Position numbers and translations under genes: made by a program. The notes beneath the pieces are model-generated. The model searched no databases and had not been told where the DNA came from. It saw nothing but the letters and a program-made list of their open reading frames with translations. From Paraferrimonas sedimenticola (GTDB lineage: Bacteria; Pseudomonadota; Gammaproteobacteria; Enterobacterales; Shewanellaceae), in assembly GCF_002282855.1 (NCBI RefSeq), contig NZ_NRIR01000007.1, positions 124,001 through 188,000 of the forward strand: a stretch of 64,000 bases of DNA, in the 5' to 3' direction. This document shows positions 18,275-26,960 of the stretch, piece by piece. Position 1 is the stretch's first letter. Each line of letters opens with the position of its first letter.

Positions 18275-18901
18275 ATGCTAATTGACTTCAACCAGCTCTC
18301 CCCTAACCGCATCTACCACACCATGACTCAAACGCTAATCCCTCGTCCGGTGGCTTGGGTGCTTAGTGATAATGGCGAGGGCGAAGGCCAGGACAGATAC
18401 AATTTAGCGCCGTTTTCCTACTTCACAGCGGTTAGCTCGAACCCGCCGCTGTTGATGATTTCGGTAGGGAAAAAGCCAGACGGCAGTCCCAAGGACACCA
18501 TAGTTAACGCGAAGGCACGCAAGCATCTAGTGATTCACATTGCCAACAAGGACTTGGCTGCGGCTGTCACCGAAAGCTCACGCACTCGAGAGCACGGCGA
18601 TTCAGAGCTAAGCGCCTCACAACTGGCGACCGAAGCATTTGGTGACTTCCCGCTACCGCGCCTAGCCGATTGCAAAGTGGCTTACGCCTGCGAAGTGCAC
18701 AAGGTCGAAGAGATTGGTGAAACGCCGCAAACCCTGATATTTGCGGAAGTCAAAAAGGTGTATATCGATGACTCAGTGGTAATCAGCGACGACAAAGGAC
18801 GCATGAAAATCAACGCCCAGGGAGTAGATGCGATTGGGCGTTTAGGCGGCAACGAATATGCCGCGCTGGGCGAGGTCATCGATGTACCTCGCCCCAAATA
18901 G
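18275..18901 (+). CDS. Flavin reductase-like FMN-binding protein
   Basis: A 208-residue split-barrel protein of the flavin-reductase-like (DIM6/NTAB) family. The N-terminal pattern (IPRPVAWVLS, then NLAPFSYFTAVSSNPPLLMISVG) forms the FMN site. Members bind FMN tightly and may act as NAD(P)H:flavin oxidoreductases or as components of monooxygenases. The partner is unknown here. The next gene is on the opposite strand. Confidence 0.83.
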   Translation: MLIDFNQLSPNRIYHTMTQTLIPRPVAWVLSDNGEGEGQDRYNLAPFSYFTAVSSNPPLLMISVGKKPDGSPKDTIVNAKARKHLVIHIANKDLAAAVTESSRTREHGDSELSASQLATEAFGDFPLPRLADCKVAYACEVHKVEEIGETPQTLIFAEVKKVYIDDSVVISDDKGRMKINAQGVDAIGRLGGNEYAALGEVIDVPRPK

Positions 18902-18935
18902 CTAGCTCGTCTAGCTAGCTGATCTAACTAGCTCA
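18899..18935. repeat. Three imperfect copies of a CTAGCTAGCT word
   Basis: TAGCTAGCTCG, TCTAGCTAGCTGA and TCTAACTAGCTCA follow one another between two convergent genes. The first copy supplies the TAG stop of the flavin-reductase gene and the third the stop of the DUF1761 gene on the other strand. The units are self-complementary, so this may serve as a weak bidirectional hairpin. Confidence 0.55.
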
Positions 18936-19332
18936 TCAGCACCAACACCACGCCGGCAACGCCGTACATCAGCACTTGGTGCCCGGCGTAAATCCCCCAC
19001 AACTTGAGCGACTTACCTTCGTAGATAAAGTTGATGCCGGTAGACGCCGCCACCAAAAAGAAAGCCGTGAAAAGTCCAGAGTGCAGCCCTACCATCCAAC
19101 TGGTTTGTCCCACCAGCAACATAGCGAGACCAAACACCACCACTATGTGTAGTAGAAAGGATTTAAGCATAATGCCTTTGGTGTCTTGGCCTACAAAGTC
19201 TTCCTCTTTGAAGCCGTGCTCTGCCATCCAGGCTTTGCCAAACAAGGGGCCAAACCACACGCCACCCACCATAAAAGCTGCCACGGCAGCCACAATAATG
19301 GCCAGCCAATCGAGTTGAGCGAGTTGGTGCAT
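18928..19332 (-). CDS. DUF1761 membrane protein
   Basis: A 134-residue protein with four predicted transmembrane helices and the DUF1761 signature GGVWFGPLFGKAWM after the first helix. Function unknown. AGGA lies seven bases before the ATG. The YgjV-like gene is 63 bases upstream on the same strand and may share its transcript. Confidence 0.8.
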   Translation of the reverse strand: MHQLAQLDWLAIIVAAVAAFMVGGVWFGPLFGKAWMAEHGFKEEDFVGQDTKGIMLKSFLLHIVVVFGLAMLLVGQTSWMVGLHSGLFTAFFLVAASTGINFIYEGKSLKLWGIYAGHQVLMYGVAGVVLVLMS

Positions 19333-19395
19333 ATCGCTTTCCTTTTGCTAGAGTCTTCCTCTCTAACCTAGCAAAGCTTTGAAAAAATGAGCAAA

Positions 19396-19905
19396 TTAGG
19401 CAGCAACTGTTTCGCTTTTCGGGGTACTGCGAAGCAGTCCCCAAGCCAGCGAAATCATAGTACCTGTGCAGTACAAAATGCTCGACCAAGAGTCGATACC
19501 CACACTGTGAACCAGACTTAGCAGTATGCAGATAAAAGCGGCAATGCGAAGTTGTCGGCCCTCAAAGGCAAACAGTATCCAGCAAGCCATCATAGAGCTG
19601 GCGATACCAAAGCCGTCGTACCAACCTTCAAATAAGTAGACCCCTTGAATAAGGGTAACGATCGCAAACAAGGTACCCCATGAGGCGTGCTTGCTGTAAA
19701 GAGAAATGCCAAAACGCAGACCACTGATCAGCATTAAGCCAACGCCGACCATGGAACCCAACATACCAAAGTGCAAAGCAGCCACTAGTGCAGAAGCAAA
19801 GTTGTAGAAAATGAACTGACGGTCGTCGCTCTGGTATGCGGCATACCAGCCCATCGCCATCGAGATAAATCCTACGCCTTGTCCAATCAACTCTAGTGTT
19901 GTCAC
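19396..19905 (-). CDS. YgjV-type inner-membrane protein
   Basis: A 169-residue protein with five to six predicted helices matching the YgjV family of unknown function. The start is uncertain: the frame opens at 20007, but the first 34 residues are polar, unlike the family. The GTG at 19905 gives an N terminus (VTTLELIGQGVGFISMAMG) that leads directly into the first helix; AAGG is about ten bases upstream of it. Confidence 0.68.
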   Translation of the reverse strand: MTTLELIGQGVGFISMAMGWYAAYQSDDRQFIFYNFASALVAALHFGMLGSMVGVGLMLISGLRFGISLYSKHASWGTLFAIVTLIQGVYLFEGWYDGFGIASSMMACWILFAFEGRQLRIAAFICILLSLVHSVGIDSWSSILYCTGTMISLAWGLLRSTPKSETVAA

Positions 19906-20070
19906 AGCTTTATCGCCTTTTTGTGGTTGAGTACCACAGTGATACTGCCCAGCTCGGCGAGTCATTTCTGTGTGATTTGTGTGTTGCGTGAACGCTTGCA
20001 CACACAAGCGAAAAGAAAAAACACAAACCTGCGGGCTTGTACCTCAAAGGAGTCGCGATATACTCAAGTG

Positions 20071-20349
20071 ATGGCTCAAATTAATATTCAACGCAGTCAC
20101 CGGCTTGAGGCCCAACAATTACGGGACCTTAGCGAGCAAATGGCCCACTCTCTACAAACCCGTTATCAGCTTGACTGGTATTGGCGGGGAGAGCAGCTGC
20201 ACTTTGAGCGCAGTGGTGCCAAAGGAGTGTTAACCGCCGCCGCTGACAGCTTGAATATCACTCTTAAACTCGGTTTGTTCTACCGCCCTCTCGCCGCACA
20301 AATTCAACGGGCCATCGAAGACAAACTCGACGAGATGCTGTCTCTGTAA
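20071..20349 (+). CDS. Polyhydroxyalkanoic acid system protein
   Basis: A 92-residue protein of the PHA-granule-region family (TIGR02610-like): MAQINIQRSHRL at the start and LGLFYRPLAAQIQRAIEDKLDEML at the end. These small proteins sit beside PHA genes in gammaproteobacteria; their role is not defined. The start may be ATG 20071 or the adjacent GTG 20068; the AAGGAG at 20047 is distant. It precedes the phasin genes by 155 bases, in which an FNR-like box is found. Confidence 0.72.
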   Translation: MAQINIQRSHRLEAQQLRDLSEQMAHSLQTRYQLDWYWRGEQLHFERSGAKGVLTAAADSLNITLKLGLFYRPLAAQIQRAIEDKLDEMLSL

Positions 20350-20371
20350 CCAGCCATTAACTGCACAAAAA

Positions 20372-20385
20372 TTGATCTACATCAG
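20372..20385 (+). promoter_or_regulatory. FNR/Anr-like box before the phasin operon
   Basis: TTGAT-CTAC-ATCAG matches TTGAT-N4-ATCAA at nine of ten positions. It lies 120 bases upstream of the first phasin. Suggests oxygen-responsive control of granule protein and wax ester synthase expression. Confidence 0.55.
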
Positions 20386-20504
20386 GCTTTTACCCACCTG
20401 TCTTAACGCCGATTCTAATTGCCTTTCATAAGCTAACAATAGGGCGGGATATCGCCATCCCCCCAAGCGTAAAACGACGCGACGTATAGGAATGGGAGGC
20501 AATC

Positions 20505-21023
20505 ATGTTGAGAAAATTTTTCCGCTCAGCGAACAAGAATCACGACGCAGTCATCGCCGAAGACGCTATGGCTCGCAAGATTTGGTTAGCCGGACTTGGC
20601 GCCTACGCCAAGGGCTTTGACGAAGTGAACCAACTATCGGCTCGCAGCCGTGAGATGTTCGCTGAATTGATAACCGAAGGACGCAAAGTCGAGGCAGACA
20701 CCAGCGAGCGCATCGACGAGGCTCGCTTACAAACCCAAGATGCGATTCAGCACAAGGTCAATCAGAGAGTTGAACGGGTCACCGGCATTGAATTGTCGCA
20801 ACTCAAGTCCCTAGACGACAAGTTGGCACGCTTGGAAGCCCTAGTCGAAGGCCTAAATGCAGCACCGGTTAATCCCGAGCCGGTGGAACAGGTCGTCGAG
20901 CCCAAGCCCGTTGCGCGCAAGGCTGCCCCTAAACCGGCACCAAAGCCAGCGGTCAAAGCTGTGGCTAAACCCAAGCCAAAAGCCAAGCCGGTGACCCAGA
21001 CAGCACCAAAAGCCGACGCCTAA
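20505..21023 (+). CDS. Phasin with histone-like Ala/Lys/Pro tail
   Basis: A 172-residue PHA-granule-associated protein of the PF05597 type. The N-terminal block ARKIWLAGLGAYAKGFDE (about 22-39) is the phasin signature, followed by a long amphipathic helix to about 110 and a basic C-terminal tail of repeating K, P, A and V (about 130-172). A similar tail in Pseudomonas PhaF binds DNA and couples granules to the nucleoid; that role is inferred here. The GGGAGG site is well placed. The second phasin follows at 30 bases, then the wax ester synthase. Confidence 0.85.
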   Translation: MLRKFFRSANKNHDAVIAEDAMARKIWLAGLGAYAKGFDEVNQLSARSREMFAELITEGRKVEADTSERIDEARLQTQDAIQHKVNQRVERVTGIELSQLKSLDDKLARLEALVEGLNAAPVNPEPVEQVVEPKPVARKAAPKPAPKPAVKAVAKPKPKAKPVTQTAPKADA

Positions 21024-21053
21024 GCGCGTTTCTGGAGGATTGAGGAGGAAATT

Positions 21054-21398
21054 ATGACCATAGATAAAAAAACCACAGGTTTGGACAACGACCAATTAGC
21101 CCGCAACATTTGGCTGGCCGGATTGGGTGTTTACCGCAAGAGCCTGGACGAAGCGCAAAACCTTGAACACAAAACCAGCTCACTGTTTGACGAACTCGTT
21201 GAGCAAGGCCGGGAAGTGGAAGAAAAGACTCGCGCTAAAGTCGAGCAAAATCTGGATAAGGCCAATCAAGAAGTTGAGAATCGCGTTCACGATATCTTCT
21301 ATCGCCTGTCCGGATTCCGCCCACAACAGATCAACGATCTGAACGCTAAGGTAGACAGACTTACCGACGCGGTCGAACAGTTGGCAGCCAAGCAATAG
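21054..21398 (+). CDS. Phasin, short form
   Basis: A 114-residue PF05597 phasin (PhaI-like). It shares ARNIWLAGLGVYRKSLDE with the preceding protein but lacks the basic tail. It would coat hydrophobic storage granules. A GAGGAGG site precedes the ATG. The wax ester synthase starts eight bases after its stop, so granule coat and lipid synthase are on one transcript. Confidence 0.86.
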   Translation: MTIDKKTTGLDNDQLARNIWLAGLGVYRKSLDEAQNLEHKTSSLFDELVEQGREVEEKTRAKVEQNLDKANQEVENRVHDIFYRLSGFRPQQINDLNAKVDRLTDAVEQLAAKQ

Positions 21399-21406
21399 GT
21401 CAGACT

Positions 21407-22861
21407 ATGGCTAAGTTATCACTGCTCGACTTGGCTTTCATTCTGTTTGAAAGCAACGCGACCCCTCTGCACATATCGGGTTTGGTGCTGTTTAAGCCCA
21501 AGCCCGAGCAGGGGGACTTTGCCGAGCGGTTATACCAAAACCTAATGTCTCACCCTCAGGTCAAAAGTCCTTTTGACCGCACCGTCAAACTTGGGCTGAC
21601 TCATTGGCCCAAGTGGCAACGGGTACACACGGTGGATCTCAACTACCACGTACGCCGTTCCATGTTGCCCAAACCGGGCAATCAACAACAGTTGCTTGAA
21701 CTGGCAGCGCGCATTCATAGCTATCCCTTAGACCGCAGCCGTCCCTTGTGGGAAATCTGGATTGTGGATGGCTTAGAAAATGGCGACGTGGCTGTGCTGC
21801 TAAAGTTGCACCACGCCATCGCCGATGGGGTGCGCGCCACCAAAATCTTCACCGCCAGTTGCAGCGAAGATCCGAACGACATGAGCTTTGTGCCGTTTTG
21901 GAATCAAAGCGAAGCGCCAGATGCTTGCGAGAAGCCAGACCAAAGCTCACTGTTGAGCAGTTTGTTCAATCCAAGTCTCTGGCAAAAACAAGCCAAAACC
22001 AGTGTGGCCTTGGCTAAGCTGGTCAGCCGGCTGGCGCTCAATGCGGTGGACTTAGCGCCCACCAAGCTCAAAATTCCGTTCACGGCTCCGCGCACGCCAT
22101 TTAACGCCAGTCCAGATAAAGCGCGTATTTTATCCTTGGTGAACTTACCGGCCTCGCGCTTTGTGCAGATCGCCAAAATGACCGGCACCACAGTCAATGA
22201 CGTAGCACTGACTATCTCGGATATGGCGCTGCAAAAGTATTTGCGGGTGCACAACTGGAAAGAGCAAAAACCCTTGGTGGCGCTAATGCCAATCAATATT
22301 CGCGGACGCACCAGCACCGAAGAGGGTTGCAACAAGATGACCTTGGGGCTGGTAGAGTTAGGCCGCTCTAATCAGGCGCCGCTTAAACGTCTGCGCACCA
22401 TTCGAAGCTCCACCGATGGCATCAAACAAGAAGCCCTAAGCCTGTCGCCCGATGCCTATTACCAGTATGCGATTGGGGTGAATGCTATGTCCTTGCTCGC
22501 CGGCCGCTTAGGCTTGCAGGGTTATTTGCCGCCGGCTACCAACATGCTGATTTCCAACGTGCCCAGCTCGAAAAAGCCCTTGTACTTGATGGGTGCTCGA
22601 CTGAGTGAGATGTACCCTATCTCACTCTTGTTACCCGGCCAAAGCCTAAATATTACGGTACTGAGCTACGCAGGAGACCTGCACTTTGGGCTGGTGTGCT
22701 GCCGCCGCTCCTTACCCGGTTTTGAAACCATCTCGGATTACTTGATTCAAGCCTTGGACGATCTCGAAGAGGCGGCGATGACCCATCTGAGTCAGGTACT
22801 TCTCGAACAAATGTATCCACAGGAGGAAGAGCCACAAGCCCCAACCCAGCAGTACCACTAA
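21407..22861 (+). CDS. Wax ester synthase/diacylglycerol acyltransferase
   Basis: A 484-residue WS/DGAT. The catalytic HHxxxDG motif is HHAIADG at residues 135-141; the N terminus (LSLLDLAFILFESNATPLHI), a PLWEIWIVDGL block and the C-terminal NVPSSKKPLYLMGARL block (about 385-400) are also typical. It esterifies acyl-CoA with fatty alcohol or diacylglycerol at the membrane surface, forming wax ester or triacylglycerol droplets. Upstream are two phasins; opposite is a fatty acyl-CoA reductase that could supply the alcohol. Which lipid dominates in the cell is not known. Confidence 0.92.
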   Translation: MAKLSLLDLAFILFESNATPLHISGLVLFKPKPEQGDFAERLYQNLMSHPQVKSPFDRTVKLGLTHWPKWQRVHTVDLNYHVRRSMLPKPGNQQQLLELAARIHSYPLDRSRPLWEIWIVDGLENGDVAVLLKLHHAIADGVRATKIFTASCSEDPNDMSFVPFWNQSEAPDACEKPDQSSLLSSLFNPSLWQKQAKTSVALAKLVSRLALNAVDLAPTKLKIPFTAPRTPFNASPDKARILSLVNLPASRFVQIAKMTGTTVNDVALTISDMALQKYLRVHNWKEQKPLVALMPINIRGRTSTEEGCNKMTLGLVELGRSNQAPLKRLRTIRSSTDGIKQEALSLSPDAYYQYAIGVNAMSLLAGRLGLQGYLPPATNMLISNVPSSKKPLYLMGARLSEMYPISLLLPGQSLNITVLSYAGDLHFGLVCCRRSLPGFETISDYLIQALDDLEEAAMTHLSQVLLEQMYPQEEEPQAPTQQYH

Positions 22862-22886
22862 CAAGACGAATTAAGGGGAGGTTGTC

Positions 22887-23828
22887 ATGCCCAGTTGGCG
22901 CGCCAAAGCTTTGAACAAGCTGTTGTTTCGACTGATTCGCAGCCGACTGGTGCAGTGTGAGGACATACTATCCCTACGCGCGGTTATCGCCTCGCTTGAA
23001 CGCTTGTCCGGTTACGTGATGCCAATTAGCGAGCAGGAAATGATTTCCGATTGGATTGGTGGCGTGCCCTGTCACTGGTTGTCCCTCGATACGCCGAGCA
23101 GCGACAGCCTCATTGTGTATTTTCACGGCGGTGGCTTTTGCTTTCGCTCCCCTTTGTTTCACAACGCTTTGCTAGCGCGTTTGTGTCAGCAAAGCCACTG
23201 CCGTGGGGTTATGGTGAACTATCGCTTAGCCCCCGAATTTCCGTTTCCCGCCTCAGTTCATGACTGTTTTAATTTCTATCAAGACTTACTCGAGCAAGGC
23301 TTTAACCCCAACAAACTGATTTTGGCGGGGGACTCGGCGGGTGCAAACCTTGTGCTAACCACCATGATGCAGGCCAGAGATAGCGGCTTGCCGCAGCCAG
23401 CTGGAGCAATCTTGATTTCTCCGACGGTGGATCAAACCCTAAACAGTGACAGTGCCTTTGTAATGCGCAACGCCGACCCCTTTTTTGATATCGGCGCTTT
23501 GCTCTTGATGCGGATGAGCTATCTCAATGGCCACGACCCGTCAGACCCACTCTGCTCCCCCATGTACGACACGCTCGAGGGCTTAGCCCCCATGATGATT
23601 CACGTGGGTTCATTGGAGATTTTGCTCGATGATTCGGTGCGGCTGGCCAACAAAGTGAAGCGAGCCAGAGGCGTGGCGGATCTCACCATTTGGCCCGAAC
23701 TGCCCCATGTGTTTCCGGTGTTTTATCAGCTACCAGAGGCCCAAGAGGCGATTCGTCGCATGGTCAGATTTATTGGGCAACAGGTGGCGGCTGCAGCCAA
23801 GGCGACAGATTACTCATCAAGTGCTTAA
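22887..23828 (+). CDS. HSL-family alpha/beta-hydrolase
   Basis: A 313-residue hydrolase of the hormone-sensitive-lipase family: oxyanion motif HGGG at 80-83 and nucleophile elbow GDSAG with Ser150; the C-terminal HVGSLEILLDDS and a late His (LPHVF) complete the triad region. Likely an esterase or lipase acting on acyl esters, possibly mobilising the stored lipid. AGGGGAGG lies before the ATG, 25 bases after the WS/DGAT stop. Its 3' end overlaps the convergent TetR gene by 59 bases. Confidence 0.85.
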   Translation: MPSWRAKALNKLLFRLIRSRLVQCEDILSLRAVIASLERLSGYVMPISEQEMISDWIGGVPCHWLSLDTPSSDSLIVYFHGGGFCFRSPLFHNALLARLCQQSHCRGVMVNYRLAPEFPFPASVHDCFNFYQDLLEQGFNPNKLILAGDSAGANLVLTTMMQARDSGLPQPAGAILISPTVDQTLNSDSAFVMRNADPFFDIGALLLMRMSYLNGHDPSDPLCSPMYDTLEGLAPMMIHVGSLEILLDDSVRLANKVKRARGVADLTIWPELPHVFPVFYQLPEAQEAIRRMVRFIGQQVAAAAKATDYSSSA

Positions 23829-24363
23829 CCCCCAGCTCAACCTGAGACTCAAGCGCCTGCCCAGGCGCTAAAATGCTGTCGTAGTTGAGCCAGCTAAGTC
23901 CAAGTAGCATCATGTTTTCCGCCAGTAAGTCGCCTTTTTCTTGGCTGAGTTTAAGGTGGCCCGAACGGCTTAAACGCTCGATACAGTCTTGGCTGAAACC
24001 CTTTAGCTTTTTGATAAGGCTCAACCATTTGCGCTTATCTGAGCTACTTTGATGGCGGAAGTACTCCTGGTCGCGAAACACAAACTGATAGTGCAGACAC
24101 ACTCGCAGCACCGAATGCACGAAGGGCAATACCGCTTCGGCGTCTTTGGCTTCCGCCTCAAATCGAGCGATCAGTTTGGCGAGCGCCAATTCGCACTCGT
24201 TTAGCAAGGCGCTAATTAGCTCCTCTTTGCCGCCAAAATGGTAATAGAGATTGCCCGGGCTTATCTCCAACTCGGTGGCGATCATCAGGCAGCTAACCTG
24301 AGATAGCCCCAACTCGTTGAAGGACAAGCGCGCCATTTCCAAAATTTTGAGTTTGGTGCTCAT
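23770..24363 (-). CDS. TetR-family regulator of the acyl-CoA reductase operon
   Basis: A 197-residue regulator. The N-terminal helix-turn-helix (VSCLMIATELEISPGNLYYHFGG, about 23-45) is typical of TetR; the C-terminal ligand domain is hydrophobic and Leu-rich, suitable for an acyl ligand. It is the last gene of the minus-strand operon, three bases after the DUF2505 gene, and probably controls the reductase promoter. The overlap with the convergent hydrolase 3' end could give antisense interference. Confidence 0.83.
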   Translation of the reverse strand: MSTKLKILEMARLSFNELGLSQVSCLMIATELEISPGNLYYHFGGKEELISALLNECELALAKLIARFEAEAKDAEAVLPFVHSVLRVCLHYQFVFRDQEYFRHQSSSDKRKWLSLIKKLKGFSQDCIERLSRSGHLKLSQEKGDLLAENMMLLGLSWLNYDSILAPGQALESQVELGVKHLMSNLSPWLQPPPVAQ

Positions 24364-24366
24364 GGC

Positions 24367-24870
24367 TCACTCCAAGCTCTGTTCGGACACCGCGAGGTTT
24401 TTGGTCAAATAGGCATACTCAGCTTCAATCATGTGGGCACATTGATTCGCGACAAACTTTTCCAGCTGCCCACCAATCAAGGGAATGGCCGACTTCACTA
24501 GAAGCTGAATGTCGTTGGTACAACCTGAATCAGTCGGTCTAATATGCAGCTGACCTTGAATATTAATAGGCACCCCAAGCAATTTGATTTTTAACTGACA
24601 CAGATGCTCAAGGCCTTCACTGCGCCAGCGTTCGCTTTGCTCTATGGTATTTCGCTGGCCCAAAATGCTTTGCAGCACCTTAGGAATGTCCGACTCCAGC
24701 TCTCGACGGGTCACTAGCTCACAACCTTCATCGCTAATTTGATGGTCAACAAACTCCACCGCATCGGCACCGAGCGCCAAGTACTTTTGTTCAACCGCTT
24801 CACCATCGGCAAAGGCAAAATAAAGCGTGTCAGGGTCGCACTGATAATCATGACTGATACGAATTTGCAT
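24367..24870 (-). CDS. DUF2505 protein (START-like)
   Basis: A 167-residue protein with the DUF2505 pattern: N-terminal MQIRISHDYQCDPDTLYFAFAD and a long C-terminal helix. This fold belongs to the START/SRPBCC class with a hydrophobic cavity. A lipid-binding role is inferred only from the fold and from its location between a fatty acyl-CoA reductase and a TetR gene. GAGGAGG lies before the ATG. Confidence 0.74.
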   Translation of the reverse strand: MQIRISHDYQCDPDTLYFAFADGEAVEQKYLALGADAVEFVDHQISDEGCELVTRRELESDIPKVLQSILGQRNTIEQSERWRSEGLEHLCQLKIKLLGVPINIQGQLHIRPTDSGCTNDIQLLVKSAIPLIGGQLEKFVANQCAHMIEAEYAYLTKNLAVSEQSLE

Positions 24871-24881
24871 AACCCCTCCTC

Positions 24882-26870
24882 TTAAAAATGAATGCCGCGC
24901 ATCATGGCCGCCAGACTGATCATCTGCTCTTTGCGCGCTGCCGCTCGCGAATCCGACTCCTGAGTCAACTGCTCAGAATCAGGGAACATGCGATAGGCAG
25001 TATTCATAATGATTTCCGACAGTTTTGGGGCAATGGCGTGTAGCACTGCACCGAAGATGCCGAGGCGAGTGGCAATCCGCTTGGGCTGTTTTAGCACCCC
25101 CTCAATCACCATTTCAGCCGCTTCATCAACACTCATCAGCGGTACGCTGTCGTAGAGCTTGGTCGGTGCAATCATCGGCGTGTCCACCAGCGGCATATTG
25201 ATGGTAGTAAAGCGAATATTGCGGTCGGAATACTCGGATGCAGCGCAGCGACAGAAGGATTCCAGCGCGGACTTTGAAGCCACATAAGCGCTGAATCTGG
25301 GTGCGTTGGTGAGCACCCCTATCGATGAGATATTAATGACATGACCCTGACGGCGTTTGGCCATACTCGGCAAAAAGCCCAGAATCAGTCGCAACGCGCC
25401 AAAGTAGTTGATGGCCATGGTGCGCTCATAGTCGTGAAAGCGCTCGGTAGAGGCTTCCACCGAACGGCGAATAGAGCGACCGGCGTTGTTAATAAGCAAA
25501 TCGATGCCGCCATGCTCAGCTAGCACTTGTTCAATCAGCGCCTTGCTTTGCTCTTCGTCAGACAAGTCACAGGTGAAGGTTTGGGCAATCCCGCCACGCT
25601 CTTCGACCTGAGCTTTCACTGCATTTAGGCGCAGTGGATCGCGGGCAACCATCAATAGCTTGGCACCCGATGGCGCAAGGCGAAGTGCCGTGGCCTGACC
25701 GATACCCGAACTGGCGCCGGTAATTAGCACCACCTTGTTGGCGAGCTTGTGCTGCAAGGTACGCTCGACAAACAAGTCCGGGTCGAGGTGACGCTCCCAG
25801 TAATCCCATAGCTTCTCGGCGTAGTCATTGAGATCCGGGCAACGAATATCCGCTGCGTCCAACAACTCGCGGGTGGCACGGTTATCAAAACGGGTCGGGT
25901 AGTTAAAGAATGAAGCCATTTCTTCTGGAATACCGTACTCGTCTAGCACTCGTTGGCCAAACTCTCTGAGCGGCGGGTAGTTACTGATGGTTTTGACAAA
26001 GTGCGGCGGAATCAGGTCCACTAATCGGGTGTTAAATCTCAGTACCATAGGAGGCGCGTGAGCCGCTTTAGCGAATAGATTGAGCACCTCGCCACAGCGG
26101 TAAGGATTGGAATCGGTTAAGTGGAAACAACGCCCGTCTAAGCCTTCTTGGTGGGCCAGATAGTCCATGGCATCGGTGACAAAATTCACGGGCACCAGAT
26201 TTAGGCGCCCGCCTTCGAGCCCCAGCATTGGCATCCATTTAGGAATGTTGTCGCGAATTTTTTGCAGCAGTTTAAAGAAGTAGTAAGGCCCGTCGACTTT
26301 GTCCGCCTCACCGGTGTTGGAGTCCCCAACCACTATCCCTGGCCGATAGATGCGATAGGGAATTGGGCAGCCATCCCGCACTGCTTTCTCGGCCAAGTGT
26401 TTGGTCATAAAGTAGGGATGATTTAGACGCTCGGCTTGCTCAAGCATGTCCTCGGAGAAAGCGCCGCGATACAAACCGGCCACCGCAATCGAGCTGATGT
26501 GATGAAAGCAGTCGGCGCCAATCTCAGCCGCACAGGCCATAGCATTGCGAGTGCCTTCCACATTGGTGGAGACTTGGATCTCTGCATCGGCTTTTAAATC
26601 GTAAATGGCGGCGAGGTGAAAAAAGTGACTGATTTGGCCTTTGAGAACCGCTTGAGATTCAGCATTGAGGCCAAGCCCGGGTTGCCGCAAATCTCCGTGA
26701 ACCGGGATCAGCCGGTCAGACTCCAAACCCAGCTTTTGGCCAATCTCGACCAATCGTTGCTCAGAGATCTGGTCGTGGACCAAACAAAATATGTTGCCCG
26801 GACGGCGTATCAAACGCTTGAGAAGATTGCGCCCTAAAAAGCCCGAAGCGCCGGTGATGAAGTAGTGCAT
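24882..26870 (-). CDS. Bifunctional fatty acyl-CoA reductase (two fused SDR domains)
   Basis: A 662-residue fusion of two short-chain dehydrogenase domains. The N-terminal extended SDR has GASGFLG at 7-13 and Tyr153/Lys157 (YFMTK); the C-terminal classical SDR has GASSGIG at 385-391, NNAG at 461-464, Ser515/516, Tyr529 and Lys533. Size and layout match the Marinobacter acyl-CoA reductase that makes fatty alcohol from acyl-CoA in two steps; the C-terminal half resembles Acinetobacter Acr1, so it likely does the acyl-CoA step and the N-terminal half the aldehyde step. The start at 26870 is favoured by AGGAG and the domain boundary. It would supply alcohol to the WS/DGAT. Confidence 0.87.
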   Translation of the reverse strand: MHYFITGASGFLGRNLLKRLIRRPGNIFCLVHDQISEQRLVEIGQKLGLESDRLIPVHGDLRQPGLGLNAESQAVLKGQISHFFHLAAIYDLKADAEIQVSTNVEGTRNAMACAAEIGADCFHHISSIAVAGLYRGAFSEDMLEQAERLNHPYFMTKHLAEKAVRDGCPIPYRIYRPGIVVGDSNTGEADKVDGPYYFFKLLQKIRDNIPKWMPMLGLEGGRLNLVPVNFVTDAMDYLAHQEGLDGRCFHLTDSNPYRCGEVLNLFAKAAHAPPMVLRFNTRLVDLIPPHFVKTISNYPPLREFGQRVLDEYGIPEEMASFFNYPTRFDNRATRELLDAADIRCPDLNDYAEKLWDYWERHLDPDLFVERTLQHKLANKVVLITGASSGIGQATALRLAPSGAKLLMVARDPLRLNAVKAQVEERGGIAQTFTCDLSDEEQSKALIEQVLAEHGGIDLLINNAGRSIRRSVEASTERFHDYERTMAINYFGALRLILGFLPSMAKRRQGHVINISSIGVLTNAPRFSAYVASKSALESFCRCAASEYSDRNIRFTTINMPLVDTPMIAPTKLYDSVPLMSVDEAAEMVIEGVLKQPKRIATRLGIFGAVLHAIAPKLSEIIMNTAYRMFPDSEQLTQESDSRAAARKEQMISLAAMMRGIHF

Positions 26871-26960
26871 AGTGTCTCCTTGATAGCGATGGCTTCCTTG
26901 CATGCCTGCTTAAAATTCCAACTCCTCAGACCAGTAAACACGTTTTTACTTGAGTGTTTT

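Noticed and set aside
26936-26959. AAACAC...GTGTTT inverted repeat upstream of the acyl-CoA reductase as the TetR operator
   Set aside because: Only six-base arms with a 12-base gap in an AT-rich stretch; too weak to call.
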